From Adiantum capillus-veneris (taxonomy: Eukaryota; Streptophyta; Polypodiopsida; Polypodiales; Pteridaceae): DNA of 64,000 nt. Under the pieces are notes generated by a model that was not told the DNA's origin, searched no databases, and was given only the letters and a program-made list of their open reading frames with translations. The stretch lies in assembly GCA_014529385.2 (NCBI GenBank), contig CM043958.1:123742817-123806816 (forward strand). Direction: 5' to 3'. The position numbers and the translations under genes were made by a program. Every line of letters begins with the position of its first letter. The stretch's first letter is position 1. This document shows positions 34,745-45,957 of this stretch, piece by piece.

Positions 34745-34971
34745 TGTTGGAATTAGGGTTGCAGAGAAACACACACAGCTTGGAGAAGATGAAGGGAGCT
34801 CAAGGCACACAATAGAGAGTGTGTTACTTAGTGTGCAATGGAAAGATAGATAGCCCTAGAGTGATGGGCGTATATACAATGCAAGGGGGAAAAAACCTCC
34901 TAAAGAGGGAAAAAATGCCCCGGCGGTCCTAGTGTGTTCACACACATCACTACCACATGTATATGGTAACA
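34745..34971 (-). repeat. copia 3' LTR
   Basis: TGTTGGAATTAGGG...GTATATGGTAACA, 227 bp. Bounded inside by AATCCCCCCTGG, which on the minus strand is the polypurine tract CCAGGGGGGATT. Confidence 0.92.
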
Positions 34972-35046
34972 AATCCCCCCTGGAGTGATGCGTTGAACGA
35001 GAGCTTGCATATGAGTAAAGGGAAGTGCCATGCCCTAAGGACATGA

Positions 35047-35799
35047 TCAGTCCACAAAGGGGAGTAAGCCTAAAGCTTTGCGAAAAGCTTCAAGCTTCTC
35101 ACGAGACAATGCCTTTGTGAAAAGATCTACAAAGTTGTCCTATGTTGGCACATAAGCCAAGCTGATCTCTCCTGCTGAGAGCCTCTCCCTGACATAGTTG
35201 TAATGCACCTCAATGTGCTTTGTGCGAGCATGAAAAACTGGGTTTCTCACAACTGCCAATGCGCTCTCACTGTCTGTGTAGATAGTGTTGGCAGTGTCCT
35301 ATCCAACACCCAAATCAGCCATAAGGCGTCTGAGCCATACACACTCAACCGTAGCTGTGAAGACTGCCCTGTACTCAGCCTCACAACTCAAAGTGGCCAC
35401 AGTAGGTTGCTTCTTGCTCAACCATGATATACATGAACTGCCAAGCATGAAACAAAAACCACTTGTGGACACTCTCGTGTCAAAACAACAAGCTCAATCT
35501 GAGTCCGAAAAAGCATGTAAGTCTGGCGGCAATGATCCCCCCTTGGGATAAAACAAGCCAAGATGTAAAGTGCCACTAAGGTAGCGGAAAATCCTCTTGA
35601 CAGCCTGCCAATGCTTAGACCCTGGGCTATGCATAAATCTGCTGACCTGTGAGACTGCAAACTGAATATCCGGCCTCGTGTTGCATACATAAATGAGGCA
35701 GCCAACAGCAGTTTGATAAAGAGTGACATCAGCAGGATCGCCAACATCATGTAGACTCAACTTCAAACCTGTTTCCATGGAGTGGCAATAGGTTTTCAA
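35047..35799 (-). pseudogene. copia RNase H domain
   Basis: The minus strand reads 'YQTAVGCLIYVCNTRPDI' then 'QVSRFMHSP..KHWQAVKRI' and 'RYLSGTLHLGL'. After frame changes it continues into the RNase H core and ends at a natural-looking stop near 35047. It would degrade template RNA during reverse transcription. Several stops interrupt 35050-35490. Confidence 0.88.
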
Positions 35800-35879
35800 T
35801 CCTCAAGTCCAAAATTACATAGCAATGTCTCAATGTAACTTTTCTGACACAAGGCAATACCACCATCACACTGCTTAAA

Positions 35880-36542
35880 CTATATACACAAGTAATGATG
35901 CAACAGCCCCAAATCTTTCATCTTGAAAGTAGCATTCAAATCAGCCTTAAATTCAGCAATATGTCTCTCATTTGGTCCAGTGATCAACAAATCATCAACA
36001 TAAAGAACCACAATGAGAAGTACATCACCCTCACGCTTTACATACAATGTGCTTTCTGTTGGACTGTTACGAAAGCCTTGTTTGACCAAATGGGTGTCAG
36101 CTTTCTCATACCAAGCACGAGGAGATTGTTTCAACCCATACAAAGCCTTGTTACATTTGCACACTTTGTCCTCTTGTGCTTTTATGACAAAACCGCGAGG
36201 CTGCGTTACATAAACTTCCTCAAATATGTCACCATTCAAGAAAGCAGTAACAATGTGTGATTGATGTACATCCCAACCAAAATGAGCTGCCAATGCACAT
36301 AGAAAATGCACAGTAGTCATACGACAAGTGGGAGCAAAAGTCTCTTCATAATCTATGCCTTTTTGCTGTGCATAACCTTTTGCAACAAGTCGAGCCTTAT
36401 GGCGATCGATCTCACCATCCGGCTTGTGGTTCAACTTGTAAACCCACTTCGTACCAATGGCCTTTTTACGAGGACGCAAATCACATAAAGTCCATGTGTC
36501 ATTTTCTATAAGTGCATCATATTTTGATTGCATGGCAACCAT
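35880..36542 (-). pseudogene. copia reverse transcriptase
   Basis: A 220-residue open stretch carries the full set of copia RT motifs: 'WVYKLNHKPDGEIDRHKARL', 'GIDYEETFAPT', 'VTAFLNGDIFEEVYVTQP', 'ALYGLKQSPRAWY' and the catalytic box 'LYVDDLLITG' (intact YVDD), then 'MKDLG'. A stop follows at 35880 in what should be continuous pol. The RT core itself looks chemically intact. Confidence 0.93.
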
Positions 36543-36886
36543 CCAATTTTCTGAATTCTGTGCTTCATCAAAAGACAGAGGCTCTCAACATCATGTAAGC
36601 TAGACACAGCCAAAGCATAACAATCTGATGCATAAGATGCATGGCGAGAGCCTAAACAAGTACGACTAGACAAAGGTGCATCCAATTTACTGTCACACAA
36701 AGTGTGCACCAGCCATTTTGGCATACCTCTAGCTTGCTCATTTTCAGCCCTGTCGTCATCAAGTCCATTATGTACATTTGCATCAGTAATAGGCTTATCT
36801 AAAACATTTTCAGAAACCCCCATAGGCTGTACATTTGCCTCATTGGAACTTACATTCGTATTTCCACCACTGAAAAGAGGCAACAA
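36543..36886 (-). pseudogene. copia pol linker between integrase and RT
   Basis: Low-conservation Asn/Glu-rich linker (36506-36886 open, with a frame change into RT). It is typical of the region between integrase C-terminus and RT in copia polyproteins; no catalytic motif is expected. Confidence 0.6.
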
Positions 36887-36901
36887 AGTGTCATAAATGT
36901 C

Positions 36902-37660
36902 CTATGAGCTTACATTACTGTCTCTAGTACATGACAGCAAGGGCTGAACAGAATCTTCCACAAACACTACATCTCGTGAAACCAGAATACGTTTTGTTTG
37001 CGGATGATACAACCTGTAACCTTTGCTTTCAGCACTATAACCAACAAAAATACATTTGACAACCTTATCATCCAATTTTATGCGCTGCACTTGTGGCACC
37101 AAAGCATATGCCAAATAGCCAAAAACACGCATGTGCTCAATAGAAGGCTTTCTATCATGCCATGCTTCATATGGAGTAATAGACTGCAAAGCTTTCGTAG
37201 AACACCTGTTAAGTACATAAGTGGCACACATGATGGCCTCAAGCCAAAAATAATGCGGCAAAGCTTGACTTTTGACCATACATCGTGCCATTTCCGTCAG
37301 TGACTTGTTTTTCCTCTCAGCAACACCATTTTGTTGAGGTGTATAAGGCACTGTACATTGGTGTTTTATCCCACGACTAGCCAGAAATGCATTAAATTCA
37401 TGAGACATATACTCCCCCCCTCGATCGGAACGGTAGTACATTTTGAGACATTTTCAGCCATAGCCAGAAATTGTTTGACGCACATACAAACTTCGGACTT
37501 CGCTTTAAGCCGAAATACCCATGCATGCCTAGAATAATCATCAATGAAAGTCACGAAGTACAGGTAATTGCCCAAGGACGGAGTTTGCATGGGCCCACAA
37601 ACATCAATATGCACAAGCTGCAACCTGCATGTGGCCCGAACTGAACCATCTTTTGGAAAT
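36902..37660 (-). pseudogene. copia integrase core
   Basis: The first part (37366-37623) has 'HIDVCGPMQTPS' and 'YFVTFIDDYSRHAW' (first Asp). After a frameshift near 37440, 'RSDRGGEYMSHEF' supplies the second Asp, and 'PYTPQQNGVAERKN' the catalytic Glu. The C-terminal 'GYSAESKGYRLYHPQTK' block follows. All three D-D-E positions are present but split between frames. Confidence 0.92.
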
Positions 37661-37752
37661 TTAGAACGCTACATCTTACCCAAAATACAGCCATCACAAA
37701 CATGTTTGACTGGTGCTTCAAGAGGCGGCAAAGAAGCAACCATATCAGATTT

Positions 37753-38600
37753 CTACAAACGCAGCAAACTGGCAAAATTCAGATGACCAAAACATGCGTG
37801 CCACAGTTTTGCATCTGAAATAGCTCTTGAATCTGCAACAGCATTTGCAAAATTTTGTCCACACTTGTCATACAAAGTGAGCTTATACAGCCCACGGCAC
37901 AAAAGCCCAGATGCAACAATTTCATCACCAAAACTGAGATCATGAATTGTACATCTGTCATCCACAAATTTGACTACAAGTCCAAGTCTAGCACGTGCGG
38001 ATACAGACAAGAGATTCTTCTTGATCCCAGGTACATAAAGTGCATCAACAAGTGTGAAGGAACTGCCATCAGCAGCAGTGAGCACAATCTTTCCAACTCC
38101 CTGAACTGGATAAGAGGCGTTGTTGGCACAAGTGACTGAATTCCCATGAGGGACAGACTTGAGAGAGGTAAACAATTCACGATGTGAGGTAATGTGCTTT
38201 GTAGCACCACTGTCGAAATACCACACATGTGAATCTGCAGCAACTGACAAGCATGCATCATGGACAGCACGATTGTAAGTGCACTCTGCGCTAAAAGCCC
38301 ATTCTGCATCAACATCAGCATTACAATCTCCTTTCATAGAAGACTCAACAATGGCTGCATTTGTAGTGGAACCAGCATTTGCAGTGGAACCACCCTCTTT
38401 CTTCTTAGCCTCTTTGGCCTTCAACTTAGGACACGACTTGATCAAGTGATCATTAGATTTACAATAATGGCAACGCATCTTCTTTTTGCCCTTGTCACCA
38501 GAATTTCCAGACGAATTGTTGCCAGCAGAAGCATTAGGAACATAATTTTTGCCACTCGCAGCAGAACCATAAGAAGTGGCTGCATTACTGTTACCACCCT
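37753..38600 (-). pseudogene. copia nucleocapsid-protease-preintegrase
   Basis: The CCHC knuckle 'CHYCKSNDHLIKSC' (about 38435-38476) is followed by the protease motif 'WYFDSGATKHIT' (about 38185-38220), then 'LYVPGIKKNLLSVS'. The pre-integrase zinc region starts 'LWHACFGHLNF' and is cut by a stop at 37753 before its CxxC. Confidence 0.92.
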
Positions 38601-38622
38601 TTCTTTAAGAAGCAATAAAAGC

Positions 38623-39321
38623 CTATTCAACTGCACAGTGCCTAGTCTTGTTTTTTCTGGAAATTGACTCTTGCAACAGCAATGTGCATAATGCATCAAA
38701 CTTGACAACTTCTAGATTTCCTTGGGTCATAAGTCTGCAAGTACTAGCAAAAGTCTGGTAAAAATCTGGTAAGGCATCAAGAACAGTCTGCACAAGGGAA
38801 CTGTCTGAAATGACTTCTCCTGCAGAAATAAGTTGCTCATTGATATCCTTGACACTAGCAAGGAAAGTGTCCATATCATCTTCCTCATGCATAATCTTCG
38901 ACTCCAACTCTTTACGCAGCAAAGCAATTTTAGCCTCATTGCGACTTGCGTAAAGACCAACCAAAATATCCCAAGCCTGTTTTGCAGATTTTGATGAACA
39001 GATGTGAGAAACAATGGTGCGCTTCACAGAAAACGCAATTAATGCATGAGCCTGCTCATCCTTAACATCCCAACGAGCTTGTTCTGCCTTAGGCAAAACA
39101 ACTCTAACAGCAACAATCCTTGCAGCAAGACCTGCAACATCCTCAACGTCGCCTACATCTTTAGAACCAGGACGTACATCAATGCCCTGCACAATGTTCC
39201 AGACGCCCTTTGACACAAGAACATGTTGCATCATATAAGCCCACATAGGGTAGTTGTCCCCATCCAATCTGTCCTCAGCAACAAACATCTTGAACACATC
39301 TATGTTGTTGTTGTCAGCCAT
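38623..39321 (-). pseudogene. copia gag
   Basis: The start is taken at 39319-39321 (minus), giving 'MADNNNIDVFKMFVAEDRL' then 'DGDNYPMWAYMM', the common copia gag N-terminus. An in-frame ATG at 39384 would add 21 residues in the leader. The capsid continues with 'QAWDILVGLYASRNEAKIALL' and 'VLDALPDFYQTF'. A stop near 38606 separates it from the zinc knuckle, where copia normally has one continuous gag-pol frame. Confidence 0.9.
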
Positions 39322-39666
39322 GGTAAATGTTGCACCTGATGTGAAAACTACCCAAAAATAGGAGAAACGGAGCGGGAACAACACGTGCTATATAGCACAG
39401 ACCATAGAAGACTATAAGGCACCTGTTATGCAGAAAACGGCACTGACAAAAATTCTACACAAAATGACGAAATAGCATGTGCAGTACTGCCTGTAGTGGA
39501 AACGGAAGCCGAAATGAATCCAAATCAAAATTCTGAGCTGACCGAGCTCTACGAGTTGACCCAAAATATTTGTCAACCTGCGAACGCTTGCCAAAGCTCA
39601 CTGAAATCGGAGAAAGTGAGCAGGCGTGTGCTGGAGCAGCTGACGACTAAGCCCGAGAGGACGTGA

Positions 39667-39683
39667 CCTGCTCTGATACCAAT
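39667..39683 (-). other. copia primer-binding site (tRNA-iMet)
   Basis: On the minus strand the bases following the right LTR read ATTGGTATCAGAGCAGG, containing the exact TGGTATCAGAGC core complementary to initiator tRNA-Met. Confidence 0.93.
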
Positions 39684-39905
39684 TGTTGGAATTAGGGTTG
39701 CGGAGAAACACACACAGCTTGGAGAAGATGAAGGAAGCTCAAGGCACACAATAGAGAGTGTGTTACTTAGTGTGCAATGGAAAGATAGATAGCCCTAGAG
39801 TGATGGGCATATATACAATGCACGGGGGAAAAAACCTCCTAAAGAGGAAAAAAGTGCCCCGGCGGTCCTAGTGTGTTCACACACATCACTACCACATGTA
39901 TATGT
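39684..39905 (-). repeat. copia 5' LTR, 3'-shortened
   Basis: TGTTGGAATTAGGG...ACATGTATATG, nearly identical to 34745-34971 but lacking the final GTAACA. The adjoining sequence is the gag-protease relic. Confidence 0.9.
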
Positions 39906-39919
39906 ACTGCCACAGGTCT

Positions 39920-41820
39920 CACTTTCTTTGCAACAGTCTTGTACTTCGTCTCTACATGTGCTTCAACTGCTTTACCCAAGTCATCCTCAATATGCATCAG
40001 TGTCTCGTATATGTCCAGCTCTTCATACATGTCCATTGAGTGTACTTTAACAACTTCAGTTCCACTTTGTAACCTGTATTTCTTGATATCCTCAAGCTTT
40101 GACATAGTGTCAACATAAGAAATCTCTTTGAAGATCCTTAAAATCACATCATTTGGTTCAAGCACATCACATCCCTGTAATTTACTTTGAATACTTGAAA
40201 CATATTGTTTCTCCCACTTAGGTAAATCATTAAATTTTCTGTAAGATATTTAACCTCCAAATGTCAATCCCAAAAATCATGAAGAGATTGTTTCTCTTTG
40301 CGAGAACTTCTCCTCTCTTGTACCACCATAGTCCCACTTTATAGTGGCACCCCAAGAAAATCCTCTCTGCAAGCCTGTGTTCTTTGGACTCTTTGCGTAT
40401 CTTTTGCATTGGACGATCACGTAAACTGTCCTTGTTCTTGGCATGGTCAACACGTACAGTCAAGAATTGAACTGCTTTCTTACCATCTTGGCTTTGGACC
40501 CTGGCATAAGCCAAGCCATCATCTAGCACCTTGGTTTCCATTCGCACAGCCAAAATGTAGGGATGTCCTAAAATCGGTGGGTAGGAGGAATGCTCTTGTA
40601 TAAAGAAGTTTTTCTCATCACAGACGTCCCTACTAGTTACCTTAACATTTTCACATGCACCATAAAGATCTCCCGGAAGCATGTTGGCAGCTCGTATCCG
40701 CCAACCGTGGTCCACATCGACAGGCCACTTTTCCTTCTGGTGCAAGCTTTATGAACCATGGTCTATAAGTGCTAAGATCGGCTCTTCAATGTCGCCAAGC
40801 TTTACCACAGTTTCAGTCATCGCTCTTGTCCAATGAGTCCTTGAAAAATGACTCCTGGGTATAACTTCACTATCTCCCTCATCATTGAAATGCACATTTC
40901 TTACCTCGGGTAAATCGGGTTTGAAACCACCACAGATCTCGATGCTTCATCTTCAAGCTCTTCAAATTCTTCTTCACAGTCATCTAGAATTGCTTCAATG
41001 TGTCGAATCATCTGGCTCTTAACTTATTATGGCTCCTGCTCACTTGGTATCTACCGCTTCCTCTTAATAATATCGATAATCTCCTTATAGAACTCGCTCT
41101 TGGCAATTCCCAAGATATCACCCAATATGAGCTCCACTCCACTTTACTATTCCATGATGCGCTCTTCAAAAACTTTCTTTAGATCTGTCGCCAATTCAAT
41201 ATTAGATTTAAGCTTATATGAGGGTCCCCTGGGCTTACCTTGCTTTTTGTCCTTTGGTGCCTCCTCCATAACCACTTCGGGAGCGAGCTTAAGAGCAGGC
41301 CCTTCCTCTTTCTTGCTGCTAGATTGCATTGCCCTTTTTGATGTCCCTGCAACTTCTTCATCCATTTTTTGCTTTTCTTTCACCATAGCCTCATTAGCTT
41401 GAGACTTAGCAATAAATGCATATATTGAGAGGGATTCACTAGATCAGTCCATGCTGTGGTTTCTCGAATATAATTCCCTATTTGCCATAGTTTTCCATAA
41501 GTTGCCTTACCTGTTTAGATTGTCTTCAAAGCATAAGGCCATACTGGCCCTTTGCACCTACACCATCATCATCTCCCTTCCCGTAAACCTGCAAGCCATA
41601 TGTAGCTGCTTCCACAAGAGCAACATTATGTTGTATTTCTTCTACTAGCTTTTTCATGCCGCCCCTACCAAAGTTCAAGCGGATCATCTCGCTTGTTGCC
41701 CTAAGGTGAATCTTCTTATCCTTCGAGAAAACCACATTCCTTTTGTAAGCTTCATCAAACTTATCACACTCCTTAACATATCTATGGTCTTCACTATCGT
41801 CGCAGCACATGCATCAATCC
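39920..41820 (-). pseudogene. gag-protease relic of another retroelement
   Basis: Frames on the minus strand read in order: 41526-41810 with 'HRYVKECDKF' and 'LNFGRGGMKKLVEE', a block that follows the zinc knuckle in a plant retroelement gag family; 41147-41386 with 'PSYKLKSNIELATDLKKVFEE'; and 40230-40745 with 'VDHGWRIRAANMLPGDLYGA', then 'YPPILGHPYILAVRMETKVL' and 'KAVQFLTVR'. The last is the second half of a retropepsin-like domain. The frames are broken by stops. No RT or integrase follows; the copia LTR abuts at 39905. Assignment is by remembered family similarity, so moderate. Confidence 0.6.
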
Positions 41821-42234
41821 CAACCTTGTGTGGGCATTGCTGCTTAGGCTCAGAAGTAGACCCCTTTGCACCTAACTCTTCAATTTTTTAAGTTTTGAAC
41901 TTCAAATTTAACTCTTGAATACCTTTCACCAGTTCATCTAGAACTAGCTCCTCCACTTTGGGTATTGTTGAGAATGATTTCTCCTTAGTTTCCTCTTCCA
42001 CAACATCCATGACATTGGCCACAATCAGCTTGTCAACCCTCATCTACCGTTTCACGATCATATTCACCACTTCAGTGACTATCTTCCAATCAAACGTTAA
42101 GCCAAATTCACCTGTTGAATCTTCCAGCAATTGTACCAAACTCTTCTGAATCCGCAGATCGACACTTGAATAAACAATTCAACCTTCTAATCCTTCATCA
42201 AATGCTGCTCTGCCAAGGATAACTGACGAAAACC
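41821..42234. other. unassigned, possibly upstream gag of the same relic
   Basis: The minus-strand composition is Glu/Lys-rich when translated in pieces, and it may be N-terminal gag sequence. No motif is secure. Confidence 0.3.
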
Positions 42235-42271
42235 CCTAGAAACGACTATCCATGGCCAAGTCGTTTCTAGG
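42235..42271. repeat. perfect 13-bp inverted repeat (hairpin)
   Basis: CCTAGAAACGACT (42235-42247) and AGTCGTTTCTAGG (42259-42271) are exact reverse complements around an 11-base loop containing CCATGG. It lies at the left edge of the tandem repeats. Confidence 0.85.
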
Positions 42272-42665
42272 ATTTTTGGCCACTCCGAACACAACTATAT
42301 GGCCAAAATTGTGAAATTCCATCTGGTAACTGTTTGAAAGGTTCCATGTTGGTGCGGGACCCTTTGGAGCAGTTTCTCAACCTTTTCTTGCTCAAAATCC
42401 CGTCTTCGAGTGTTAGAATGAGGCATATGGGCAATTATTTCTAGAATTTTGGGGCATTTCAGACGCAACGGTGTGGTCAAAATTATCAAATTTTAACAAC
42501 TATAAAAATTAAGAAGTGTCAAAGCCTTTTGAAGCTTTTTATTTCATTTGAGGTCAAAATTCCATCTCTAAACTCATAATGAGACGTATGGGTATAAATA
42601 CTTTTAAGATTTTGGAACATTTAAAATACAATGATATAGTCAAAATGATTAAATTTTATATCTAT
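42270..42665. repeat. diverged ~170-bp tandem repeat, three units
   Basis: Unit starts share GATTTTTGG/GAATTTTGG/GATTTTGGAAC-type words at about 42270, 42442 and 42609. Each is followed at equivalent distance by (G/A)(T/A)GG(C/T)CAAAAT and AAATT words, and by a 'gagTGTTAGAATGAGGCATATGGGCA' versus 'CTCATAATGAGACGTATGGGTA' pair. The period is about 167-172 bp. The third unit is partial. Confidence 0.7.
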
Positions 42666-42666
42666 C

Positions 42667-43230
42667 GTATTGTTGTGTATAGAAATATTCAATGAATTAC
42701 TTTGTGTAAATATAAATATTTTAGGAGGGTATTAGATTATTTTTAAGTCGAACATCGCTTACTTAGGTGATATATGAGGCACATAGATGCTTCATTTTAA
42801 GTAAAATTTATTTGGTTTTTAGCTGAGACTTATGTTTTCTATACGTTGTTTCTTAATAATTTCATGTAACACCATCAAGACAGTGTTGTCTATTGGTGCT
42901 TGTAATATCCTATTGTTTGTAGAAATATAAAATATATAGCTTCTGAAAGTAATTCATCTTTCATCTTTTGTGTGGGCACATTGTAGAAATCAAGCAGTCA
43001 ATAGCAATTTTGGGATGGAACTACTTGTTAACATTGTAGGAATCTAGTGGTCAATAGCAATTTTGTGATGGAACTACTTGTTAACATTTTTGTAACAATA
43101 ACACATGCTATCATCTCTCCGGATGTTTTAACCATACTTAATGTGATTGTCTTTATTTTTTTTATGCTGGTACAATATTAGAGTTTTGGGCATCTTCTCT
43201 CAAAATTCTACTTTCCTCCCTTTTTTTTTG
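42667..43230. repeat. AT-rich stretch with a 57-bp tandem duplication
   Basis: Mostly AT-rich DNA without genes. At about 42979-43035 and 43036-43092 a unit with CAATAGCAATTTTG and ATGGAACTACTTGTTAACAT is duplicated with few differences. Confidence 0.7.
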
Positions 43231-43239
43231 CTCAGGCAA

Positions 43240-43343
43240 TGGAAATGCTCTATGTAAGGATAAGGTCTGAAGATGAGATTTCCATCTTGAAAGGGTCACT
43301 TAGTACGCAATTTTCTATGAAGGATTTGGGAGATACAAGTCAC
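43240..43343 (+). pseudogene. copia RT fragment, left of insertion
   Basis: The plus strand reads 'ISILKGSLSTQFSMKDLGD' then TSH. This is the end of the copia RT palm (the 'xMKDLG' block). The frame stops being copia exactly at 43344, where an LTR begins. The next expected residues (FLGMHIKRD) lie 7 kb away at 50334. No earlier RT or integrase of this element is recognisable to the left. Confidence 0.85.
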
Positions 43344-43520
43344 TGTTGAATTGTAAGAGTGTGCACAAGTATCTAGGCCTTTAACTAAGGTTTATGGGAG
43401 CAATCAAGAGTCATTTAGGAGGAAGCACCAAAGGGCATGGGAAATCTATATAGGAACCTATTGTTGTAATCATGGAATCAATCAATAATGTGAATGAGAT
43501 TTTCTTCTTCTTCTTCTTCT

Positions 43521-43599
<79 letters not shown>

Positions 43600-43657
43600 T
43601 CTCACACACACACACACACACCTCTTATTGCCACCACCTTTCTCTCTTTCCTCTACA
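43344..43657 (+). repeat. chromovirus 5' LTR with TTC/CT/CA microsatellites
   Basis: TGTTGAATTGTAAGAG...CTCTACA. It shares with 50048-50329 the blocks TATCTAGGCCTTTAACTAAG and TGTAATCATGGAATCAATCA. It contains (TTC)n 43502-43525, (CT)n 43525-43577 and (CA)n 43577-43620. Confidence 0.8.
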
Positions 43658-44296
43658 CATGGCAGCCATGCTACGTGTGTCCTTATAGACATGGGAACGG
43701 GCCTTGAACGTCTCAAATGGAATTGCAAGTTGGTTACACTGTTGGAATGAAGTCTTTGGCATGCGGTGCGAGTTCAAGACCTCTGTTGTTCAGTGCAGAC
43801 AAAATGATCCCACCTCCTCATGCTCTACGAGCATTGAATGCGGAATGGTTAGAATGCAACCCAACGTCACAACCACTTGGATAACACCACTCTGTGTTCA
43901 CATTGTTGCATTTAACACATTCTTAATTGTGTATTTTTTGTGAGTGCTACATGACCGCACACTACAAGGAAGCACTCAGCTTGCACAATTTTTTGTGTGC
44001 ATGGAGAAGGTAGCATGCTACGGACGAGCACGACACAATAGCCCCATGACAAATTGCTTGGGTACCCAAGGAGGTAGCTTCAAAGTGAACAAAAGCCTTC
44101 ATAAAAACAAGAAGTTTTTGTGAAGAATCAACAAAGGTGTTCTTACAACGAACGACACGTGAAGCGCTACAATTTTCGTAAGGCGAGGTCCACACGCAAC
44201 ACAAATCGTGGAGCATAAAAAACACAAAGACTTCAAGCTTCACAAGGTACAAGTTGACATTTTTTTTCTCTCTTTTTACATTAATGTGTGTTTACC
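43658..44296 (+). other. chromovirus 5' leader
   Basis: About 640 bp between LTR and gag. I could not recognise a PBS; CATGGCAGCCATGC follows the LTR but matches no tRNA that I know. There is no coding potential of note. Confidence 0.5.
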
Positions 44297-45405
44297 ATGG
44301 CCAGTGAGGATATCCCACCTACACACACTTTTGATTTTGAGCACGTAGATCAAAATCAGGGCACCATGGGTGCTGCTGACACTAATATGCATGAGGATGA
44401 TATTCTAGGAGATCATGGCCTTGTAGATATGGCTACTTTCAAGACTTTGGAAAATCGCCAAAGCGTACTTGAACGCAACCTCTCTGCAGTTAATGCAAAT
44501 GTTACCAATCTTACGGAGCTACTTGTGAAATATATGAATTCACAGACAACTCAAGGAACCACAATTGGCACAGTTCAAGGAAACCAAGCTCGCACGACTC
44601 AAGGAGTCCAAGAGACAAGTGCTTTAGAAGACGTAGAAGGTAGCAATGCATTACTTAAGAATATCACCATTCCTGAGTTTCATGGGGAAGAGCAAGATCG
44701 CAACAAGGATGTTGTCAATACGTTCTTAGACAAATAGAGTGATATTCATAGATTGCGACACACCCCGGATATAAAGATGGTTGTGGAAACAAGTCAGGCT
44801 GCGTTTCAAGATTCTTTCTCCAAAGAGTTTTTGGACTCCAATGAAGAAGATAAGAATTGGTTAGCATGGGATGCATGCCGCATGTCTGGCCTCTCTCTCA
44901 CAAAGTACCTTTCGAAGTATCAGGAAATCATATTAAAACTAGAAGGTCTATATGAATTTCAAAAGATATGGGGTTTTAATAGGAACCTTGACAAAGACTA
45001 TCGTCTTCATGGCAAGACCCAACATCCAAAAACTTTGGAAGAAGCCATCAGTCATGCCCAAAGATATGATGATGACCAAGAGAGGAATGGAAATGTTCCC
45101 TACTCTAAGAATAATTTTTCTACGAGCAATGTGGCGAAGAGCCAATGGCGAGGTAGATCTCCCACACGTTCCAAGAGGAATAAGAGACAATCTACCTCTC
45201 CATGCCCACAAGAGGCTAAGAAGCCTAAGCAATCATGAGATACTCCATGTGGATCTCTCATCACTGCTGATTTTGAGCGTGCAAAGAAACACAATTTGTG
45301 TTTTAGATGTCTTTCGGACCAACATAACAAGAAAGATTGTCCTCTTTTGCAAGGCAAAGAAAAGGCCATGCACACGGTGCAACACCTCACATTATTTCAT
45401 CTCCT
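44297..45405 (+). pseudogene. chromovirus gag with zinc knuckle
   Basis: The start ATG at 44297 gives 'MASEDIPPTHTF'; an upstream in-frame ATG at 44288 adds three residues. The N-terminal part contains a coiled-coil-like segment ('LENRQSVLERNLSAVNANV'). Stops occur at 44738 and 45236. Beyond, 'CFRCLSDQHNKKDC' (about 45300-45341) is a C-x2-C-x4-H-x4-C nucleocapsid knuckle. Confidence 0.82.
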
Positions 45406-45429
45406 AAATATTGTGTTGTAGAGGTTCTT

Positions 45430-45760
45430 CATATGGAAGAAAAGCACAAGTGTTGTGTGCCTGCTTCAATGTGGCAGCCCACCTTTGGCCCCCATAATTT
45501 GATTCGCATGCATGGCACTATTAAAGGAAAATGTGTTCGTATTTTAGTGGATGATGGTGCAACTCATAACTTCCTGAACTATAAGCTAGTCAAGAAATTG
45601 AAGCTTACACAGACTCCCTGCTCTCACAAGTATCTGGTTGAACACATGTCTAGCAATGATAAAGAAATTATGGGACGCGGTAGTTCAAGGGGTTGAGCTT
45701 ATTGTTCAAGATCATACGATGATCCTTGACTTTTAAGTTATGAACATGGACTGTGCTGAC
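45430..45760 (+). pseudogene. chromovirus aspartic protease
   Basis: 'RILVDDGATHNFLNYKLVKK' corresponds to the retropepsin LVDxGATHNFL motif. It has DDG where most relatives have DSG or DTG. A frameshift follows near 45690. Confidence 0.8.
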
Positions 45761-45957
45761 GTAGTTTTAGGACGAGAGTAGCTACATGGTTTAGGAAACA
45801 CATTGCACACTAGTTATGAACACAACTCCTTATCCTTTATGGCCAATGGTAAACATGTGCTTTTGCTTGGTGAGAAAAATATACAATCTAAACCTCTTAT
45901 ATGTACAGCCGAGCTTTCTATTTTGCAAAAAGTAGATTTAATAGATGAAGTCTTTTT

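Larger units (their letters stand above)
34745..39905 (-). mobile_element. Ty1/copia retrotransposon, nearly full-length, inactivated
   Basis: LTRs of about 227 bp (34745-34971 and 39684-39905) flank a 4.7-kb interior on the minus strand. The order is PBS, gag, zinc knuckle, protease, integrase, RT, RNase H, polypurine tract. Integrase before RT is diagnostic of copia. The LTRs are almost identical, so the insertion is relatively young. Even so, in-frame stops occur after gag, after the pre-integrase region and after RT, and frameshifts occur inside integrase. The right LTR lacks its last bases (the left ends GGTAACA), and no TSD matching TTTGT is seen on that side. Confidence 0.93.
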
